Assembly (NCBI RefSeq): GCF_001425685.1
Contig: NZ_LMCY01000021.1
Coordinates: forward strand, 26,979 to 90,978
Reading direction: 5' to 3'
Source: Massilia sp. Root335
GTDB taxonomy: Bacteria; Pseudomonadota; Gammaproteobacteria; Burkholderiales; Burkholderiaceae_D
Length of the DNA: 64,000 bases
Below are positions 17,322 through 25,415 of the stretch, one piece after another. Every line of letters starts with the position of its first letter. Position 1 is the first letter of the stretch. Under the pieces are notes generated by a model, which saw only the letters and a program-made list of their open reading frames with translations, was not told the DNA's origin and did no database searches. Position numbers and translations under genes: made by a program.

Positions 17322-18242
17322 TCAGGTGTTGCGCAGGAACTGTGCGACGAGCGTTCCGATCGTATCGGGCGCGTCTTCGATGCAGTAATGTCCGACACCC
17401 GGTAGCGTGTGTACTTCCGCCTGTGGAAACAGTTCGCCGAACAGCGGCAGGAAGTGCTGTGCATGCAGCGTGCGGTCGGCCAGTCCCCAGATCGCGAGAG
17501 CGGGCTTGAGCCCGATCGCCTGCCTGGCCGCCGTGCCGGGCGTCTCGAACCGGTGTGCGCCGGTGGCGAATCCCTTGGCCCAGCCGATCGCGCCGGCGCA
17601 GTTGGCGGGCGTGGCGTAATGCGCCGCATACGCGCGCAGCCAGGTCTCGTCGATCAATGCGTGGTTCTCGAAACCGTTGAGCTTGAGCGTACTGAGGATA
17701 TTGAAGCCGAGTTCGCCGAGCACCGTCTCCAGCCGCTTTTCTTCATGCGCTTTCAGTATCCATTGGAACCACGGGGATTCCCGGGCGTTCGCCGCCAGCC
17801 GCGCCGCAAGGCTCTCCTGGCCAAACGGCGTGGGACCGTTGGCGGACACGATGCGCGCGATCCGCTCCGGATGCCGGGCCGCCAGGCCCATGCCCACCGG
17901 ACCGCCGAAATCGTGCATGAGCAGCGTGATGCCGCGCAGGTCCAGCGCCAGCACGAATCGTTCGAGATTGTCGATATGGTCTTGCAGCCAGTAGCTGCGA
18001 TCCGGCGGCGTATCGCTCTTGCCGAACCCCATGTGGTCCGGCGCGATGACGCGGTACGTCCCGGACAGGCTGTCGATCAGGCGGCGGAACATGTAGCCCC
18101 AGGTCGGTTCGCCGTGCAGGCACAGGATGATTTCCCCGTTGCGCGGCCCCTCGTCGACGTAGTGCATCCGGAAACCCGGAGCGTCGCTGAAATGGGGGCG
18201 GTAGGAAAACGTGCCGTCGAAGGTGTCGTCTGATCGGATCAT
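17322..18242 (-). CDS. Alpha/beta hydrolase, haloalkane dehalogenase-like
   Basis: A 306-aa alpha/beta-hydrolase-fold enzyme. The oxyanion-hole motif HGEPTWGYMFR (residues 43-53) and the nucleophile Asp111 in LLMHDFGGPVGMG place it with haloalkane dehalogenases and related Asp-nucleophile enzymes. Asp256 and His285 (GVGHYCIEDAP) are candidate triad partners. The Trp that normally follows the nucleophile and binds halide is Phe here, so true dehalogenase activity is doubtful; an epoxide hydrolase or fluoroacetate-type activity is possible. The ATG at 18242 is preferred to an upstream TTG at 18260. It diverges from an HxlR regulator across a short region with two repeat operators, so it is probably that regulator's target. 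Confidence 0.85.
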   Translation of the reverse strand: MIRSDDTFDGTFSYRPHFSDAPGFRMHYVDEGPRNGEIILCLHGEPTWGYMFRRLIDSLSGTYRVIAPDHMGFGKSDTPPDRSYWLQDHIDNLERFVLALDLRGITLLMHDFGGPVGMGLAARHPERIARIVSANGPTPFGQESLAARLAANARESPWFQWILKAHEEKRLETVLGELGFNILSTLKLNGFENHALIDETWLRAYAAHYATPANCAGAIGWAKGFATGAHRFETPGTAARQAIGLKPALAIWGLADRTLHAQHFLPLFGELFPQAEVHTLPGVGHYCIEDAPDTIGTLVAQFLRNT

Positions 18243-18265
18243 GGCTGTCTCGCAGTTCAAAATTG

Positions 18266-18322
18266 AATGGTTTTAAAATGAAACCATTTGCTTTATACGC
18301 CATGTGGTTTTAATATGCAACC
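18266..18322. promoter_or_regulatory. Two operator-like repeats between the hydrolase and HxlR genes
   Basis: GGTTTTAAAATGAAACC (18269-18285) and GGTTTTAATATGCAACC (18306-18322) are 15/17 identical. Each is an inverted repeat of GGTTT/AAACC type, the first being the core of a perfect AATGGTTT-N7-AAACCATT. Their starts are 37 bp apart. They lie where the divergent promoters must be, one nearer each gene, and are the natural candidates for binding by the adjacent HxlR dimer. Confidence 0.65.
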
Positions 18323-18344
18323 GTTAACACAGCGAGGAGGGACG

Positions 18345-18803
18345 ATGGTCAAGCGCACCAGTCACCAGGATGTGCCGTGCGGCGTGGCGCGTCCGCTGGA
18401 TGCGATCGGCGACGGCTGGTCGCTGTTGATCGTGCGCGACTGCTTTGGCGGCCTGACGCGCTTCGGCGAATTCCAGCGCAGCCTGGGGCTGGCCAAGAAC
18501 ATCCTGGCGGCGCGGCTGCGCAACCTGCTCGATCACGGGATTCTCGATACCGTGCCGGCCGCCGATGGCGGCGCCCACCTGGAATACCGGCTGACCGACA
18601 AGGGCAGGGCCTTGTTCCCGTTGCTCGTCGCGCTGCGCCAGTGGGGCGAGGATTATTTTTTCGCGCCCGGCGAGGCGCATGTCCGGCTGGTCGACCGCGA
18701 ACGTGGGCAGCCGCTGCGGCCCCTGGAGGTGCACGCCCGGGACGGCCGCCTGCTGGCGCCGGACGACACCATGGTGGACTGGAGCCGCGTCAGCGGCCGT
18801 TGA
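18345..18803 (+). CDS. HxlR family transcriptional regulator
   Basis: A 152-aa winged-helix dimeric repressor or activator of the HxlR group. It begins PCGVARPLDAIGDGWSLLIV, with the conserved Cys near the N-terminus, and continues with the recognition region FGEFQRSLGLAKNILAARL. The wing follows, then LEYRLTDKGRALFPLLVALRQWG. The extended C-terminus beyond residue 110 is somewhat longer than minimal HxlR proteins. The GAGGAGG ribosome-binding site fixes the ATG at 18345. Members often sense reactive electrophiles through the N-terminal Cys and control a neighbouring detoxification gene; here that is the divergent hydrolase. Confidence 0.92.
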   Translation: MVKRTSHQDVPCGVARPLDAIGDGWSLLIVRDCFGGLTRFGEFQRSLGLAKNILAARLRNLLDHGILDTVPAADGGAHLEYRLTDKGRALFPLLVALRQWGEDYFFAPGEAHVRLVDRERGQPLRPLEVHARDGRLLAPDDTMVDWSRVSGR

Positions 18804-18827
18804 AATACGTCGCGCATCCGTTACAAT
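18800..18827 (+). promoter_or_regulatory. Sigma-70 promoter for the GNAT gene
   Basis: TTGAAA (18800-18805), a 16-bp spacer and TACAAT (18822-18827) make a good promoter overlapping the end of the HxlR gene. Transcription from about 18834 excludes an upstream GTG start and supports the ATG at 18863. Confidence 0.7.
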
Positions 18828-18862
18828 AGGTGAGTTTTTGTTGCGGTGCACAATCGATCATC

Positions 18863-19525
18863 ATGCAGGACCATCCCCTCCGCCACTGGCTGAAAACCTT
18901 CTTCGGCAAGAAGGACGGCCAGACCGTGCTTGTCAAGGCGCTGCGCGAGCGCGACCGGCGGCGCGTGCTGCGCCACTTCCTGGCCCTCGACCGGGACGAC
19001 CGCCTGCTGCGCTTCGGCAGCGTGTTGCCGGACGAGCAGGTCGAGGCGTATGTCGCGAAGCTCGATTTTACGAACGACATCGTGTTCGGCGTCTACAACC
19101 GCGTGTTCCAGCTGGTCGGCGTCGGCCATCTTGCGTTCACGTCGCGCGAGGCGCATCCGGACAGCATCCATTACACGGACAAGGAAAAGGTGGCCGAGTT
19201 CGGCGTCTCCGTGTCGAAATCGGCGCGCGGGCAGGGCGTCGGCACGCGCCTGTTCGAACGGGCGGCGATCCACTGCCGCAATTCCGACGTCGACACCTTG
19301 TACATGCAGTGCCTGTCGTCGAACCGCACGATGATGCACATCGCCAAAAAGGCCGGCATGGAGATCCGCCGCGACTACGGCGAGGCGGACGCCCACCTGC
19401 ACCTGCCGCCGCCCAGCCCGGGCAGCGTGCTGGCCGAGGCGCTGGAAGAGCAGATCGCCAAGATCGATTACACGGTCAAGGCGAACGCGCGCGCCGCCGC
19501 CAGGTGGTTCCTGCCGAAACGCTGA
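18863..19525 (+). CDS. GNAT family N-acetyltransferase
   Basis: A 220-aa acetyl-CoA-dependent transferase. The acetyl-CoA-binding A motif is VSVSKSARGQGVGTRLFERA (about residues 115-135), with the usual R/Q-x-x-G-x-G/A pattern. The B motif follows around CLSSNRTMMHIAKKAGM. The N-terminal 60 residues contain ALRERDRRRVLRHFLALDRDDRLLRF, typical of a subgroup annotated only as GNAT. The ATG start follows from a promoter at 18800-18827. The gene stands alone and is convergent with the LacI gene, six bp away. The acceptor substrate is unknown. Confidence 0.88.
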   Translation: MQDHPLRHWLKTFFGKKDGQTVLVKALRERDRRRVLRHFLALDRDDRLLRFGSVLPDEQVEAYVAKLDFTNDIVFGVYNRVFQLVGVGHLAFTSREAHPDSIHYTDKEKVAEFGVSVSKSARGQGVGTRLFERAAIHCRNSDVDTLYMQCLSSNRTMMHIAKKAGMEIRRDYGEADAHLHLPPPSPGSVLAEALEEQIAKIDYTVKANARAAARWFLPKR

Positions 19526-19531
19526 ACGTCC

Positions 19532-20578
19532 TCAGGCCGACTCGCGCGGCACCAGTCCGCCCGTAAAACGCTTGCGGTACGGCGCCGCGTCGGTGCCGTC
19601 GAGCTGCGCCTGCAGGCATGCCATCGCGGCCACGCCGATGGCGGCCACGTCCTGCCGGAACGTGGTCAGCGGCGGGTGCAGATAGGCGGAAATGGGCAGG
19701 TCGTCGTGGCCGACGATGGCCAGGTCCTGGCCGGGCACGAGGCCGAACCGCCGGCATGCGGACATCGCGCCGATCGCGAGCCTGTCGGTGCCGCAGGCCA
19801 GCGCCGTGACGCCGGCGCGTTTCCAGGCGCCGCTCGCGAGCCAGTCGAGCACGTGGCGGAACGCATACGCTTCGAAATCCCACGACGGCTGCGTGCTGGC
19901 GGGCACGATGTGCGGTTCCACGCCCGCTTCCGCCATCGCGTCCAGATAGCCGGCGAGCCGTTCTTCCGGCGACGGATGCGCGACGGGCGGCGCCCCCAGA
20001 TAGGCCGGCCGGTGGCCGCGGCCGAGCAGGTAGCGGGTCAGCATCGCCATGCTTTGCCGGTTGTCGTTCATCACGTAGTTGCAGTCTTCGTGCACATAGC
20101 TGTCCATGTAGACGATGCGCATTTCCTGCTCCAGCCGCAGCAGCAGGTCGAGGTTGGCCTTCGATGCGACGGCGGTGAGGATCACGCCCGCCACCTTCAT
20201 CGAGCGCATCGTCATCAGCGCCGCCGCTTCCTCGGCCGGGTCGTTGTACGAGCACTGGATGATCACGTCCATGCCGAGCGACTTGGCCTTCTCTTCGATC
20301 GCGCGCAGGGCTTCGGCGAAGAACGGCTCGTTCACGACCGGCAGGATGACGCCGACCATGCGCGAGCGCCCGCGCACGAGTGTGACGGCGTGCGGATCGG
20401 GCACGTATTCGAGTTCGCGGCATGCCTGTTCGATGCGGGCCAGCGTGTCGGCCTTCAAACCTTCGCGGTCATTGAAATACTTCGACACCGTCGCGCGCGA
20501 TACGCCGGCACGCGCGGCGACGTCGTGCATCGTGACCGGTCCGCCACGGGAGACATGGGCATTCTGCGCAGTTTTCAT
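19532..20578 (-). CDS. LacI family transcriptional regulator of the sugar ABC locus
   Basis: A 348-aa LacI/GalR repressor. The N-terminal helix-turn-helix is TMHDVAARAGVSRATVSKYF (about residues 17-36) and is followed by the hinge region. The periplasmic-binding-protein-like effector domain (about 70-340) binds a sugar. It diverges from the ABC importer operon. A 16-bp near-identical site, CGAC/TGAC-ACGTGTAAAGTT type, lies just upstream of its own start (20587-20602) and again over the -10 of the importer operon (20768-20783). This suggests autoregulation and repression of the importer. The effector is probably the imported sugar or a derivative. Confidence 0.94.
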   Translation of the reverse strand: MKTAQNAHVSRGGPVTMHDVAARAGVSRATVSKYFNDREGLKADTLARIEQACRELEYVPDPHAVTLVRGRSRMVGVILPVVNEPFFAEALRAIEEKAKSLGMDVIIQCSYNDPAEEAAALMTMRSMKVAGVILTAVASKANLDLLLRLEQEMRIVYMDSYVHEDCNYVMNDNRQSMAMLTRYLLGRGHRPAYLGAPPVAHPSPEERLAGYLDAMAEAGVEPHIVPASTQPSWDFEAYAFRHVLDWLASGAWKRAGVTALACGTDRLAIGAMSACRRFGLVPGQDLAIVGHDDLPISAYLHPPLTTFRQDVAAIGVAAMACLQAQLDGTDAAPYRKRFTGGLVPRESA

Positions 20579-20586
20579 CAGTTTGT

Positions 20587-20602
20587 TGACTCGTGTAAAG
20601 TT
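20587..20602. promoter_or_regulatory. Putative LacI operator next to the regulator gene
   Basis: TGACTCGTGTAAAGTT differs at only two positions from the second site at 20768-20783. It lies nine bp upstream of the regulator's start codon on the opposite strand, a place suited to autorepression. Confidence 0.5.
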
Positions 20603-20752
20603 CGCTCGCCACCGGCAGGCACGTCACCATCATAGCAAAAATACTTGCATGCAATAAGAGCGCACATTCTCCCGGCACGGGCACCGTTCCGGCACTGCGG
20701 AGCACATGTCGTTGTGATCACTCAACTATTAAAAAATCTTTAAAAAAATCTG

Positions 20753-20783
20753 TTGACGACAAAAAGTCGACACGTGTAAAGTT
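20753..20783 (+). promoter_or_regulatory. Promoter of the ABC operon with overlapping LacI operator
   Basis: TTGACG (20753-20758) and TAAAGT (20777-20782) have an 18-bp spacer, preceded by an A-rich stretch (20730-20750) that could act as an UP element. CGACACGTGTAAAGTT (20768-20783), with the palindromic core ACACGTGT, covers the -10. It matches the site at 20587. A repressor bound here would block polymerase. Confidence 0.6.
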
Positions 20784-20832
20784 GTTTCATAACGAAGCAT
20801 CAAGACACATAAAACAGCTCGGAGACATCGTC

Positions 20833-21774
20833 ATGAAACGACAAGCCATGTTCGCCTGCATCGCGGCGATCGCCCTCTCGCTGGCCGCATCGGCCCAGGC
20901 AGCGCGCCCTTTGAGGTCCGTCGGCGTCGCCGTCAGCGACCTCGCCAATCCATACTTTGTCGCCATCGGCAAGGGCGCCGCCGATGCCGCCCGAAAGGTC
21001 GGCGGCGACAAGGTCCGGGTCACGACCGTCTCCAGCAAATACGACCTCAACACCCAGGTCGGCCAGGTCGAAAACTTCATCGCCAACAAGGTCGACATCC
21101 TCATCGTCAACGCGTCCGATCCAAAGGGCATCGCGCCCGTGCTGCAAAAGGCGAGAAACGCCGGGATCGTCGTCATCGCCGTCGACGTCGGCGCCGACAA
21201 TGCGGATGCGACGATCATGTCCGACAACACGATGGCCGGGACCGAATCGTGCAAGCGCATCGTCGATCGCCTGCACGGCAAGGGCAACGTGGTGATCGTC
21301 AACGGTCCGCCCGTCACCGCCGTGACCGCGCGCGTGGCCGGCTGCAGGCGGGCGTTCGCCGGCACGGGCATCCGGATCGTGTCGGACAACCAGGATGCGA
21401 AGGGCAGCCTGGACGGCGGCATGGAAGTCATGACGAACCTGTTGATCGCGCACCGCCGCATCGACGCCGTGTTCGCCATCAACGATCCGTCCGCGATCGG
21501 CGCCGAGCTCGCGGTCAAGCAGGCCGGGCGTGCCGACGTGCAGATGGTCGCGTCCGTCGACGGCGCGCCCGATGCGGAAGCGGCACTGAGGTCGAAGAAC
21601 AGCATCTTCGCCGTCACCACCGCGCAAGACCCCTACAAGATGGCCACGATGGCCGTCGAGATCGGCTACGGAATCATGAACGGCAAGCGGCCGGCCAATC
21701 CGGTCGTGCTGATTCCCACGCCGGCGATCACGAAAGACAACGTGGCGGCCTACAAGGGCTGGGCCAGCCACTAA
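20833..21774 (+). CDS. Sugar ABC transporter substrate-binding protein (RbsB family)
   Basis: Periplasmic binding protein of 313 aa for a pentose/hexose importer. Residues 1-23 ([23 protein letters not shown]) are a Sec signal peptide. The mature chain has [35 protein letters not shown] and [21 protein letters not shown], all typical of type-I binding proteins of the RbsB/FrcB group. The ATG at 20833 has GGAGA upstream; a frame opening at 20782 would place 17 non-hydrophobic residues before the signal. It is the first gene of the importer operon and is followed after 17 bp by the ATPase. Confidence 0.95.
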   Translation: MKRQAMFACIAAIALSLAASAQAARPLRSVGVAVSDLANPYFVAIGKGAADAARKVGGDKVRVTTVSSKYDLNTQVGQVENFIANKVDILIVNASDPKGIAPVLQKARNAGIVVIAVDVGADNADATIMSDNTMAGTESCKRIVDRLHGKGNVVIVNGPPVTAVTARVAGCRRAFAGTGIRIVSDNQDAKGSLDGGMEVMTNLLIAHRRIDAVFAINDPSAIGAELAVKQAGRADVQMVASVDGAPDAEAALRSKNSIFAVTTAQDPYKMATMAVEIGYGIMNGKRPANPVVLIPTPAITKDNVAAYKGWASH

Positions 21775-21791
21775 ACCTCACAGGAGGAGAC

Positions 21792-23300
21792 ATGGCAACA
21801 ATCAATCCACCACCCGTGCTGGAGGTATCCGGCATCCGCAAGCGGTTCGGCGCCGTCACGGTGCTCGACGGGGTTCAACTGACCGTCCGCCCCGGCGAAA
21901 TCCACGCGCTGATGGGAGAAAACGGCGCGGGCAAGAGCACGCTGATGAAGATCCTGGCCGGCGTGTACCAGCCGGATGCGGGCGAGATCCGCGTGGGCGG
22001 CAAGCCGGTGCGCATCGCGTGTCCGTTCGACGCGCGCGCCTGCGGCATCAACCTGATCTACCAGGAGCTGTCCGTCGCGGCCAACCTGACCGTCGCGCAG
22101 AACATCTTCATGGGCGCGGAGCCGCGCGGGCGCCTCGGCATCGTCGACACGGCGCAGATGAACCGGCGCGCGGCCGACGTGCTGAAAAGCCTCGGCGCGA
22201 CGTTTTCTCCCACGCGCATCGCGAGCGGCCTCTCGATCGCCGACCAGCAGCAGGTCGAAATCGCCCGCGCCCTCGTGCACGACAGCCGCGTGCTGATCAT
22301 GGACGAGCCGACGGCCGCGCTGTCCGAGCGCGAGACGGCGCGCCTGTTCGACGTGATGCGGGCCTTGCGCGAGCGCGGCATCGCGATCATCTACATCAGC
22401 CACCGCATGGCCGAGGTGCGCATGCTGGCCGACCGCGTGACCGTCCTGCGCGACGGCACGTGGATCGGCGAATTGACCCGCGACGAAGCGACGCCGGACA
22501 CGGTCGTGCGCATGATGGTCGGCCGCGAACTCGGCGGCTTTTATGAGCACGCGCGGCGGCGCGCGCCGGGCCCCGTGCGTCTCAAGCTGACGGACGTGTG
22601 CGGCGCCAAGGTGCATCCGGCATCGCTGGAAGTGCGCGCCGGCGAGATCGTCGGACTCGCGGGCCTCGTCGGCGCGGGCCGCACGGAGCTGGCGCGCCTG
22701 ATCTTCGGCGCCGACCGGATGGCCGGCGGCACGGTCGAAGTCGACGGCCGCGCGGCGGCCATCCGCGGGCCGGCCGACGCCATCCGCCTCGGCATCGCCT
22801 ACGTGCCGGAAGACCGCAAGGGACAGGGCCTGTTCCTGCAACAGTCGCTGCTGGCGAACGTGACCATGAACGTCCTCGGCAAGCATGCGCGCTGCGGGGT
22901 GCTCCGCCGCGGCGAGCTGCTGCAGGTGACGCGGGATGCGATCGTCAAACTGTCCGCGCGCGGCGCGGGGCCGGACGGCATCATCGGCGGCCTCTCGGGC
23001 GGCAACCAGCAGAAGCTCCTGCTGGCGCGCTGGCTGGAGATCGGGCCGCGCGTGCTGATCCTCGACGAGCCGACGCGCGGCGTGGACATCGGCGCCAAGC
23101 ACGAGATCTACCGGATCATCCACGAGCTGGCCGATGCCGGCGTGGCCGTGCTGTGCATCTCGAGCGAGCTGGCGGAAATCATCGGCGTGTGCGACCGCGT
23201 GCTCGTCATGCGCGAAGGCTGGCTGTCCGGAGAGCTCTCCGGCGCACACATCACCCAGGAAAACATCATGGCGCTGGCCACCCAGGCCCAGGCCGCATAG
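21792..23300 (+). CDS. Sugar ABC transporter ATP-binding protein (two NBDs)
   Basis: Cytosolic ATPase of a carbohydrate uptake transporter-2 (RbsA-like) system. The 502-aa chain contains two nucleotide-binding domains. The first (about residues 10-240) has Walker [10 protein letters not shown], the signature [15 protein letters not shown] and Walker [12 protein letters not shown]. The second (about 260-500) has the usual degenerate Walker A ([10 protein letters not shown]), a clear [15 protein letters not shown] signature and [21 protein letters not shown] precedes the ATG. It is tightly coupled to the permease gene downstream. Confidence 0.96.
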   Translation: MATINPPPVLEVSGIRKRFGAVTVLDGVQLTVRPGEIHALMGENGAGKSTLMKILAGVYQPDAGEIRVGGKPVRIACPFDARACGINLIYQELSVAANLTVAQNIFMGAEPRGRLGIVDTAQMNRRAADVLKSLGATFSPTRIASGLSIADQQQVEIARALVHDSRVLIMDEPTAALSERETARLFDVMRALRERGIAIIYISHRMAEVRMLADRVTVLRDGTWIGELTRDEATPDTVVRMMVGRELGGFYEHARRRAPGPVRLKLTDVCGAKVHPASLEVRAGEIVGLAGLVGAGRTELARLIFGADRMAGGTVEVDGRAAAIRGPADAIRLGIAYVPEDRKGQGLFLQQSLLANVTMNVLGKHARCGVLRRGELLQVTRDAIVKLSARGAGPDGIIGGLSGGNQQKLLLARWLEIGPRVLILDEPTRGVDIGAKHEIYRIIHELADAGVAVLCISSELAEIIGVCDRVLVMREGWLSGELSGAHITQENIMALATQAQAA

Positions 23301-23311
23301 GAGACTCCATC

Positions 23312-24340
23312 ATGCAAACTCTGAAATCCTCCCTCCCCACGGCGCGGCCCACGGCCACACACGGCGGCGCCAGGCAGGCCTTGTCGCGCATGTTCGCGAC
23401 GATGGGCATGCTGCCCGTGCTCGTCGCGCTGTACATCGTGTTCTATTGTTTGACCGGGTATTTCGCCGAAGACGGCGTGTCGAATTTCGCGACGCTGGCC
23501 AACACGATGAACGTGCTGCGCCAAAGCTCGATCAACCTCGTGCTCGCGACGGGCATGACGTTCGTGATCCTCACCGGCGGCATCGACCTGTCGGTCGGCT
23601 CGGTGCTGGCGGTGTCCGCGGTGCTCGGCATGATCGCGTCGCTGCCCGGCCACGCGCCGGCGCTGGCGCTGCCCGTCTTCCTGCTGGCGGGCCTCGGCAT
23701 GGGCCTGCTGAACGGCCTGCTCGTCGCCGTCTTCAAGATCAATCCGTTCGTCGTCACGCTCGGCACGATGACCGCATTGCGCGGCACCGCGTACCTGCTG
23801 GCCGACGGCACCACGATCCTGAACCGCGAGATCCCGTCGTTCGAGTGGATCGGCAACGATTCGTTCGCGGGCCTGCCGTGGCTCGTGTGGGTCGCCGCCG
23901 CGCTCGTGCTGGCCGCCTGGTTCATCCTGCGCCGCACGGTGCTCGGCATGCACGTGTACGCGGTCGGCGGCAATCCGCAGGCGGCGCGCCTCACCGGCAT
24001 CAAGGTCGGCCTCGTCCTCGTGTTCGTGTATGCGTTTTCCGGCCTGTGCGCGGGCACCGCGGGTGCGATGTCCGCGAGCCGGCTGTACGGCGCGAACGGC
24101 AACTGGGGTTCCGGCTACGAGCTCGATGCGATCGCCGCGGTGGTCCTCGGCGGCACGAGCCTGATGGGCGGCGTGGGCACGATCTGGGGCACCGTCACGG
24201 GCGCGCTGATCATCGGCCTGCTGAACAACGGCCTCACGATCCTCGGCCTGTCGTCGTTCTGGCAGTACGTGGCGAAGGGCACGGTCATCGTGCTGGCCGT
24301 GATGCTCGATAAATGGCGTTATCAACAACAGGCGAACTAA
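23312..24340 (+). CDS. Sugar ABC transporter permease (RbsC/FrcC family)
   Basis: Inner-membrane permease subunit of 342 aa, with about eight to ten hydrophobic segments between residues 35 and 335. The family markers GGIDLSVGSVLA, NPFVVTLGTMTALRGTAYL, AVGGNPQAARLTGI and GGTSLMGGVGTIWGTVTGALIIG are all present. AGGAGA precedes the start. The kinase gene begins four bp after its stop. With the binding protein and double ATPase it makes a complete ribose/fructose/xylose-type importer. The following fructokinase-like gene favours a hexose, perhaps fructose or mannose; this is inference. Confidence 0.96.
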   Translation: MQTLKSSLPTARPTATHGGARQALSRMFATMGMLPVLVALYIVFYCLTGYFAEDGVSNFATLANTMNVLRQSSINLVLATGMTFVILTGGIDLSVGSVLAVSAVLGMIASLPGHAPALALPVFLLAGLGMGLLNGLLVAVFKINPFVVTLGTMTALRGTAYLLADGTTILNREIPSFEWIGNDSFAGLPWLVWVAAALVLAAWFILRRTVLGMHVYAVGGNPQAARLTGIKVGLVLVFVYAFSGLCAGTAGAMSASRLYGANGNWGSGYELDAIAAVVLGGTSLMGGVGTIWGTVTGALIIGLLNNGLTILGLSSFWQYVAKGTVIVLAVMLDKWRYQQQAN

Positions 24341-24344
24341 TACC

Positions 24345-25253
24345 ATGCAAGAACAACGACTCCCCCGTTACGTCGTCTTCGGCGAAGCGCTGACCGACAT
24401 GATCCGCCAGGACGACGGCAGCTGGCGCTCGCTCCCCGGCGGCTCCTGCTGGAACGTGGCGCGCGTCGGCGCGCGCCTGGGCCTGCACACGGGCTATGCC
24501 GGCGCCGTGAGCATGGATGCCTTCGGCGACGAGATCGCGGACGCCAGCGGCGCGGCCGGCCTGGACGCGCGCTTTTTGCAGCGCGTCGATGCGCCGCCGT
24601 TCATCGCGATGGTCACGTCGCGCCATCCGCCCCGTTACGTCTTCCTCGGCGAGAACAGCGCGGACCTGCACTTCCGGCCCGAGTTGCTGCCCGCCGGCTG
24701 GCTCGACGCGGCCGACGTGATCCACGTGGGCAGCCTGGCGCTGGCGCGCCGGCCGCTGGCGCGACGGCTCGTGGAGCAGGCCCTGATGGCGCGCCAGGCC
24801 GGCAAGCGCATCGCCTTCGATCCGAACTTCCGCAACGCGATGCGCGACGCGTCGTACCGGCCCACGTTCGAACTGATCGCGGGCATCGCCAGCCACATCA
24901 AGGTGTCGGATGAGGACCTGGAAGGCCTGTTTCCGGGCCTGGCGCTGAACGATGCCCTGGCCGCGCTGCGCGCGCTCGCGCCCGACGCCGAGATCCTGTT
25001 CACGCGCGGCGCCGGCGGGCTGTCGCTGATCCGCGGCGATCACGTGCTGCACGCGCCGGCGCGCCGCGTGGACGTGGCCGATACCGTCGGCTGCGGCGAC
25101 GCATCGATGGCGGGATGGATCAGCGGCATGCTGCTCCACCCGGAGATGCCGGCCGCGCGCCAGCTCGCGCGCATCGCGGCGGTGGCCGCCACGGCCGCGA
25201 TGCATGCCGGGCCGTATGCGCCGACGGCGCAGGAAGTCGACGCCTTGATGTAG
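24345..25253 (+). CDS. PfkB family carbohydrate kinase (fructokinase-like), locus 1
   Basis: A 302-aa ribokinase-fold sugar kinase. PfkB signature 1 is at GGSCWNVARVGARLG (about residues 33-47). Signature 2, VADTVGCGDASMAGW, contains the catalytic Asp and anion hole (about 245-260); the usual Ala of GAGD is Cys here. ATP-dependent phosphorylation of fructose or a similar ketose is likely. It is translationally close to the permease and completes import-plus-activation. A clear paralogue lies at 26650-27570 in the mannan locus (shared GEALTDMI, GENSADLHF/GDDSADLHF, DPNFR). Its TAG stop is the first three bases of hairpin-repeat copy B. Confidence 0.93.
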   Translation: MQEQRLPRYVVFGEALTDMIRQDDGSWRSLPGGSCWNVARVGARLGLHTGYAGAVSMDAFGDEIADASGAAGLDARFLQRVDAPPFIAMVTSRHPPRYVFLGENSADLHFRPELLPAGWLDAADVIHVGSLALARRPLARRLVEQALMARQAGKRIAFDPNFRNAMRDASYRPTFELIAGIASHIKVSDEDLEGLFPGLALNDALAALRALAPDAEILFTRGAGGLSLIRGDHVLHAPARRVDVADTVGCGDASMAGWISGMLLHPEMPAARQLARIAAVAATAAMHAGPYAPTAQEVDALM

Positions 25254-25329
25254 GGCGGGCACCCCGTGCCCGCGCGTGACCCGTGCGATGTCCCGGCGTT
25301 ACGCGTGGGCGGAGGGCCGCCCACCCTAC
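25251..25329. repeat. Dispersed hairpin repeat, copy B
   Basis: Read on the minus strand it runs GTAGGGTGGGCGG, complementary CCGCCCACGCG, a middle segment, then GTCACGCG and the stem GGGCAC-GGG-GTGCCC. Order and ends match copy A (11511-11620), without A's tandem expansion. It begins in the kinase stop codon and ends 86 bp before the porin gene. Two terminal hairpins in opposite arms could attenuate transcription into the porin. Confidence 0.75.
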
Positions 25330-25356
25330 CGTAATCCGATCCTGTTCCATTGACCT

Positions 25357-25377
25357 GCCGCGGCATCGCGCCGCGGC
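25357..25377 (+). promoter_or_regulatory. Hairpin upstream of the maltoporin-like gene
   Basis: Two copies of GCCGCGGC form an 8-bp stem with a 5-nt loop, 38 bp before the porin start and just after a TTGACC string (25350-25355). It may be a leader stem or part of a terminator for the upstream operon; there is no T-tract. Confidence 0.35.
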
Positions 25378-25415
25378 CGGACGGGGTTCACTTTGCCTAA
25401 AATTCAGGAGACAAC

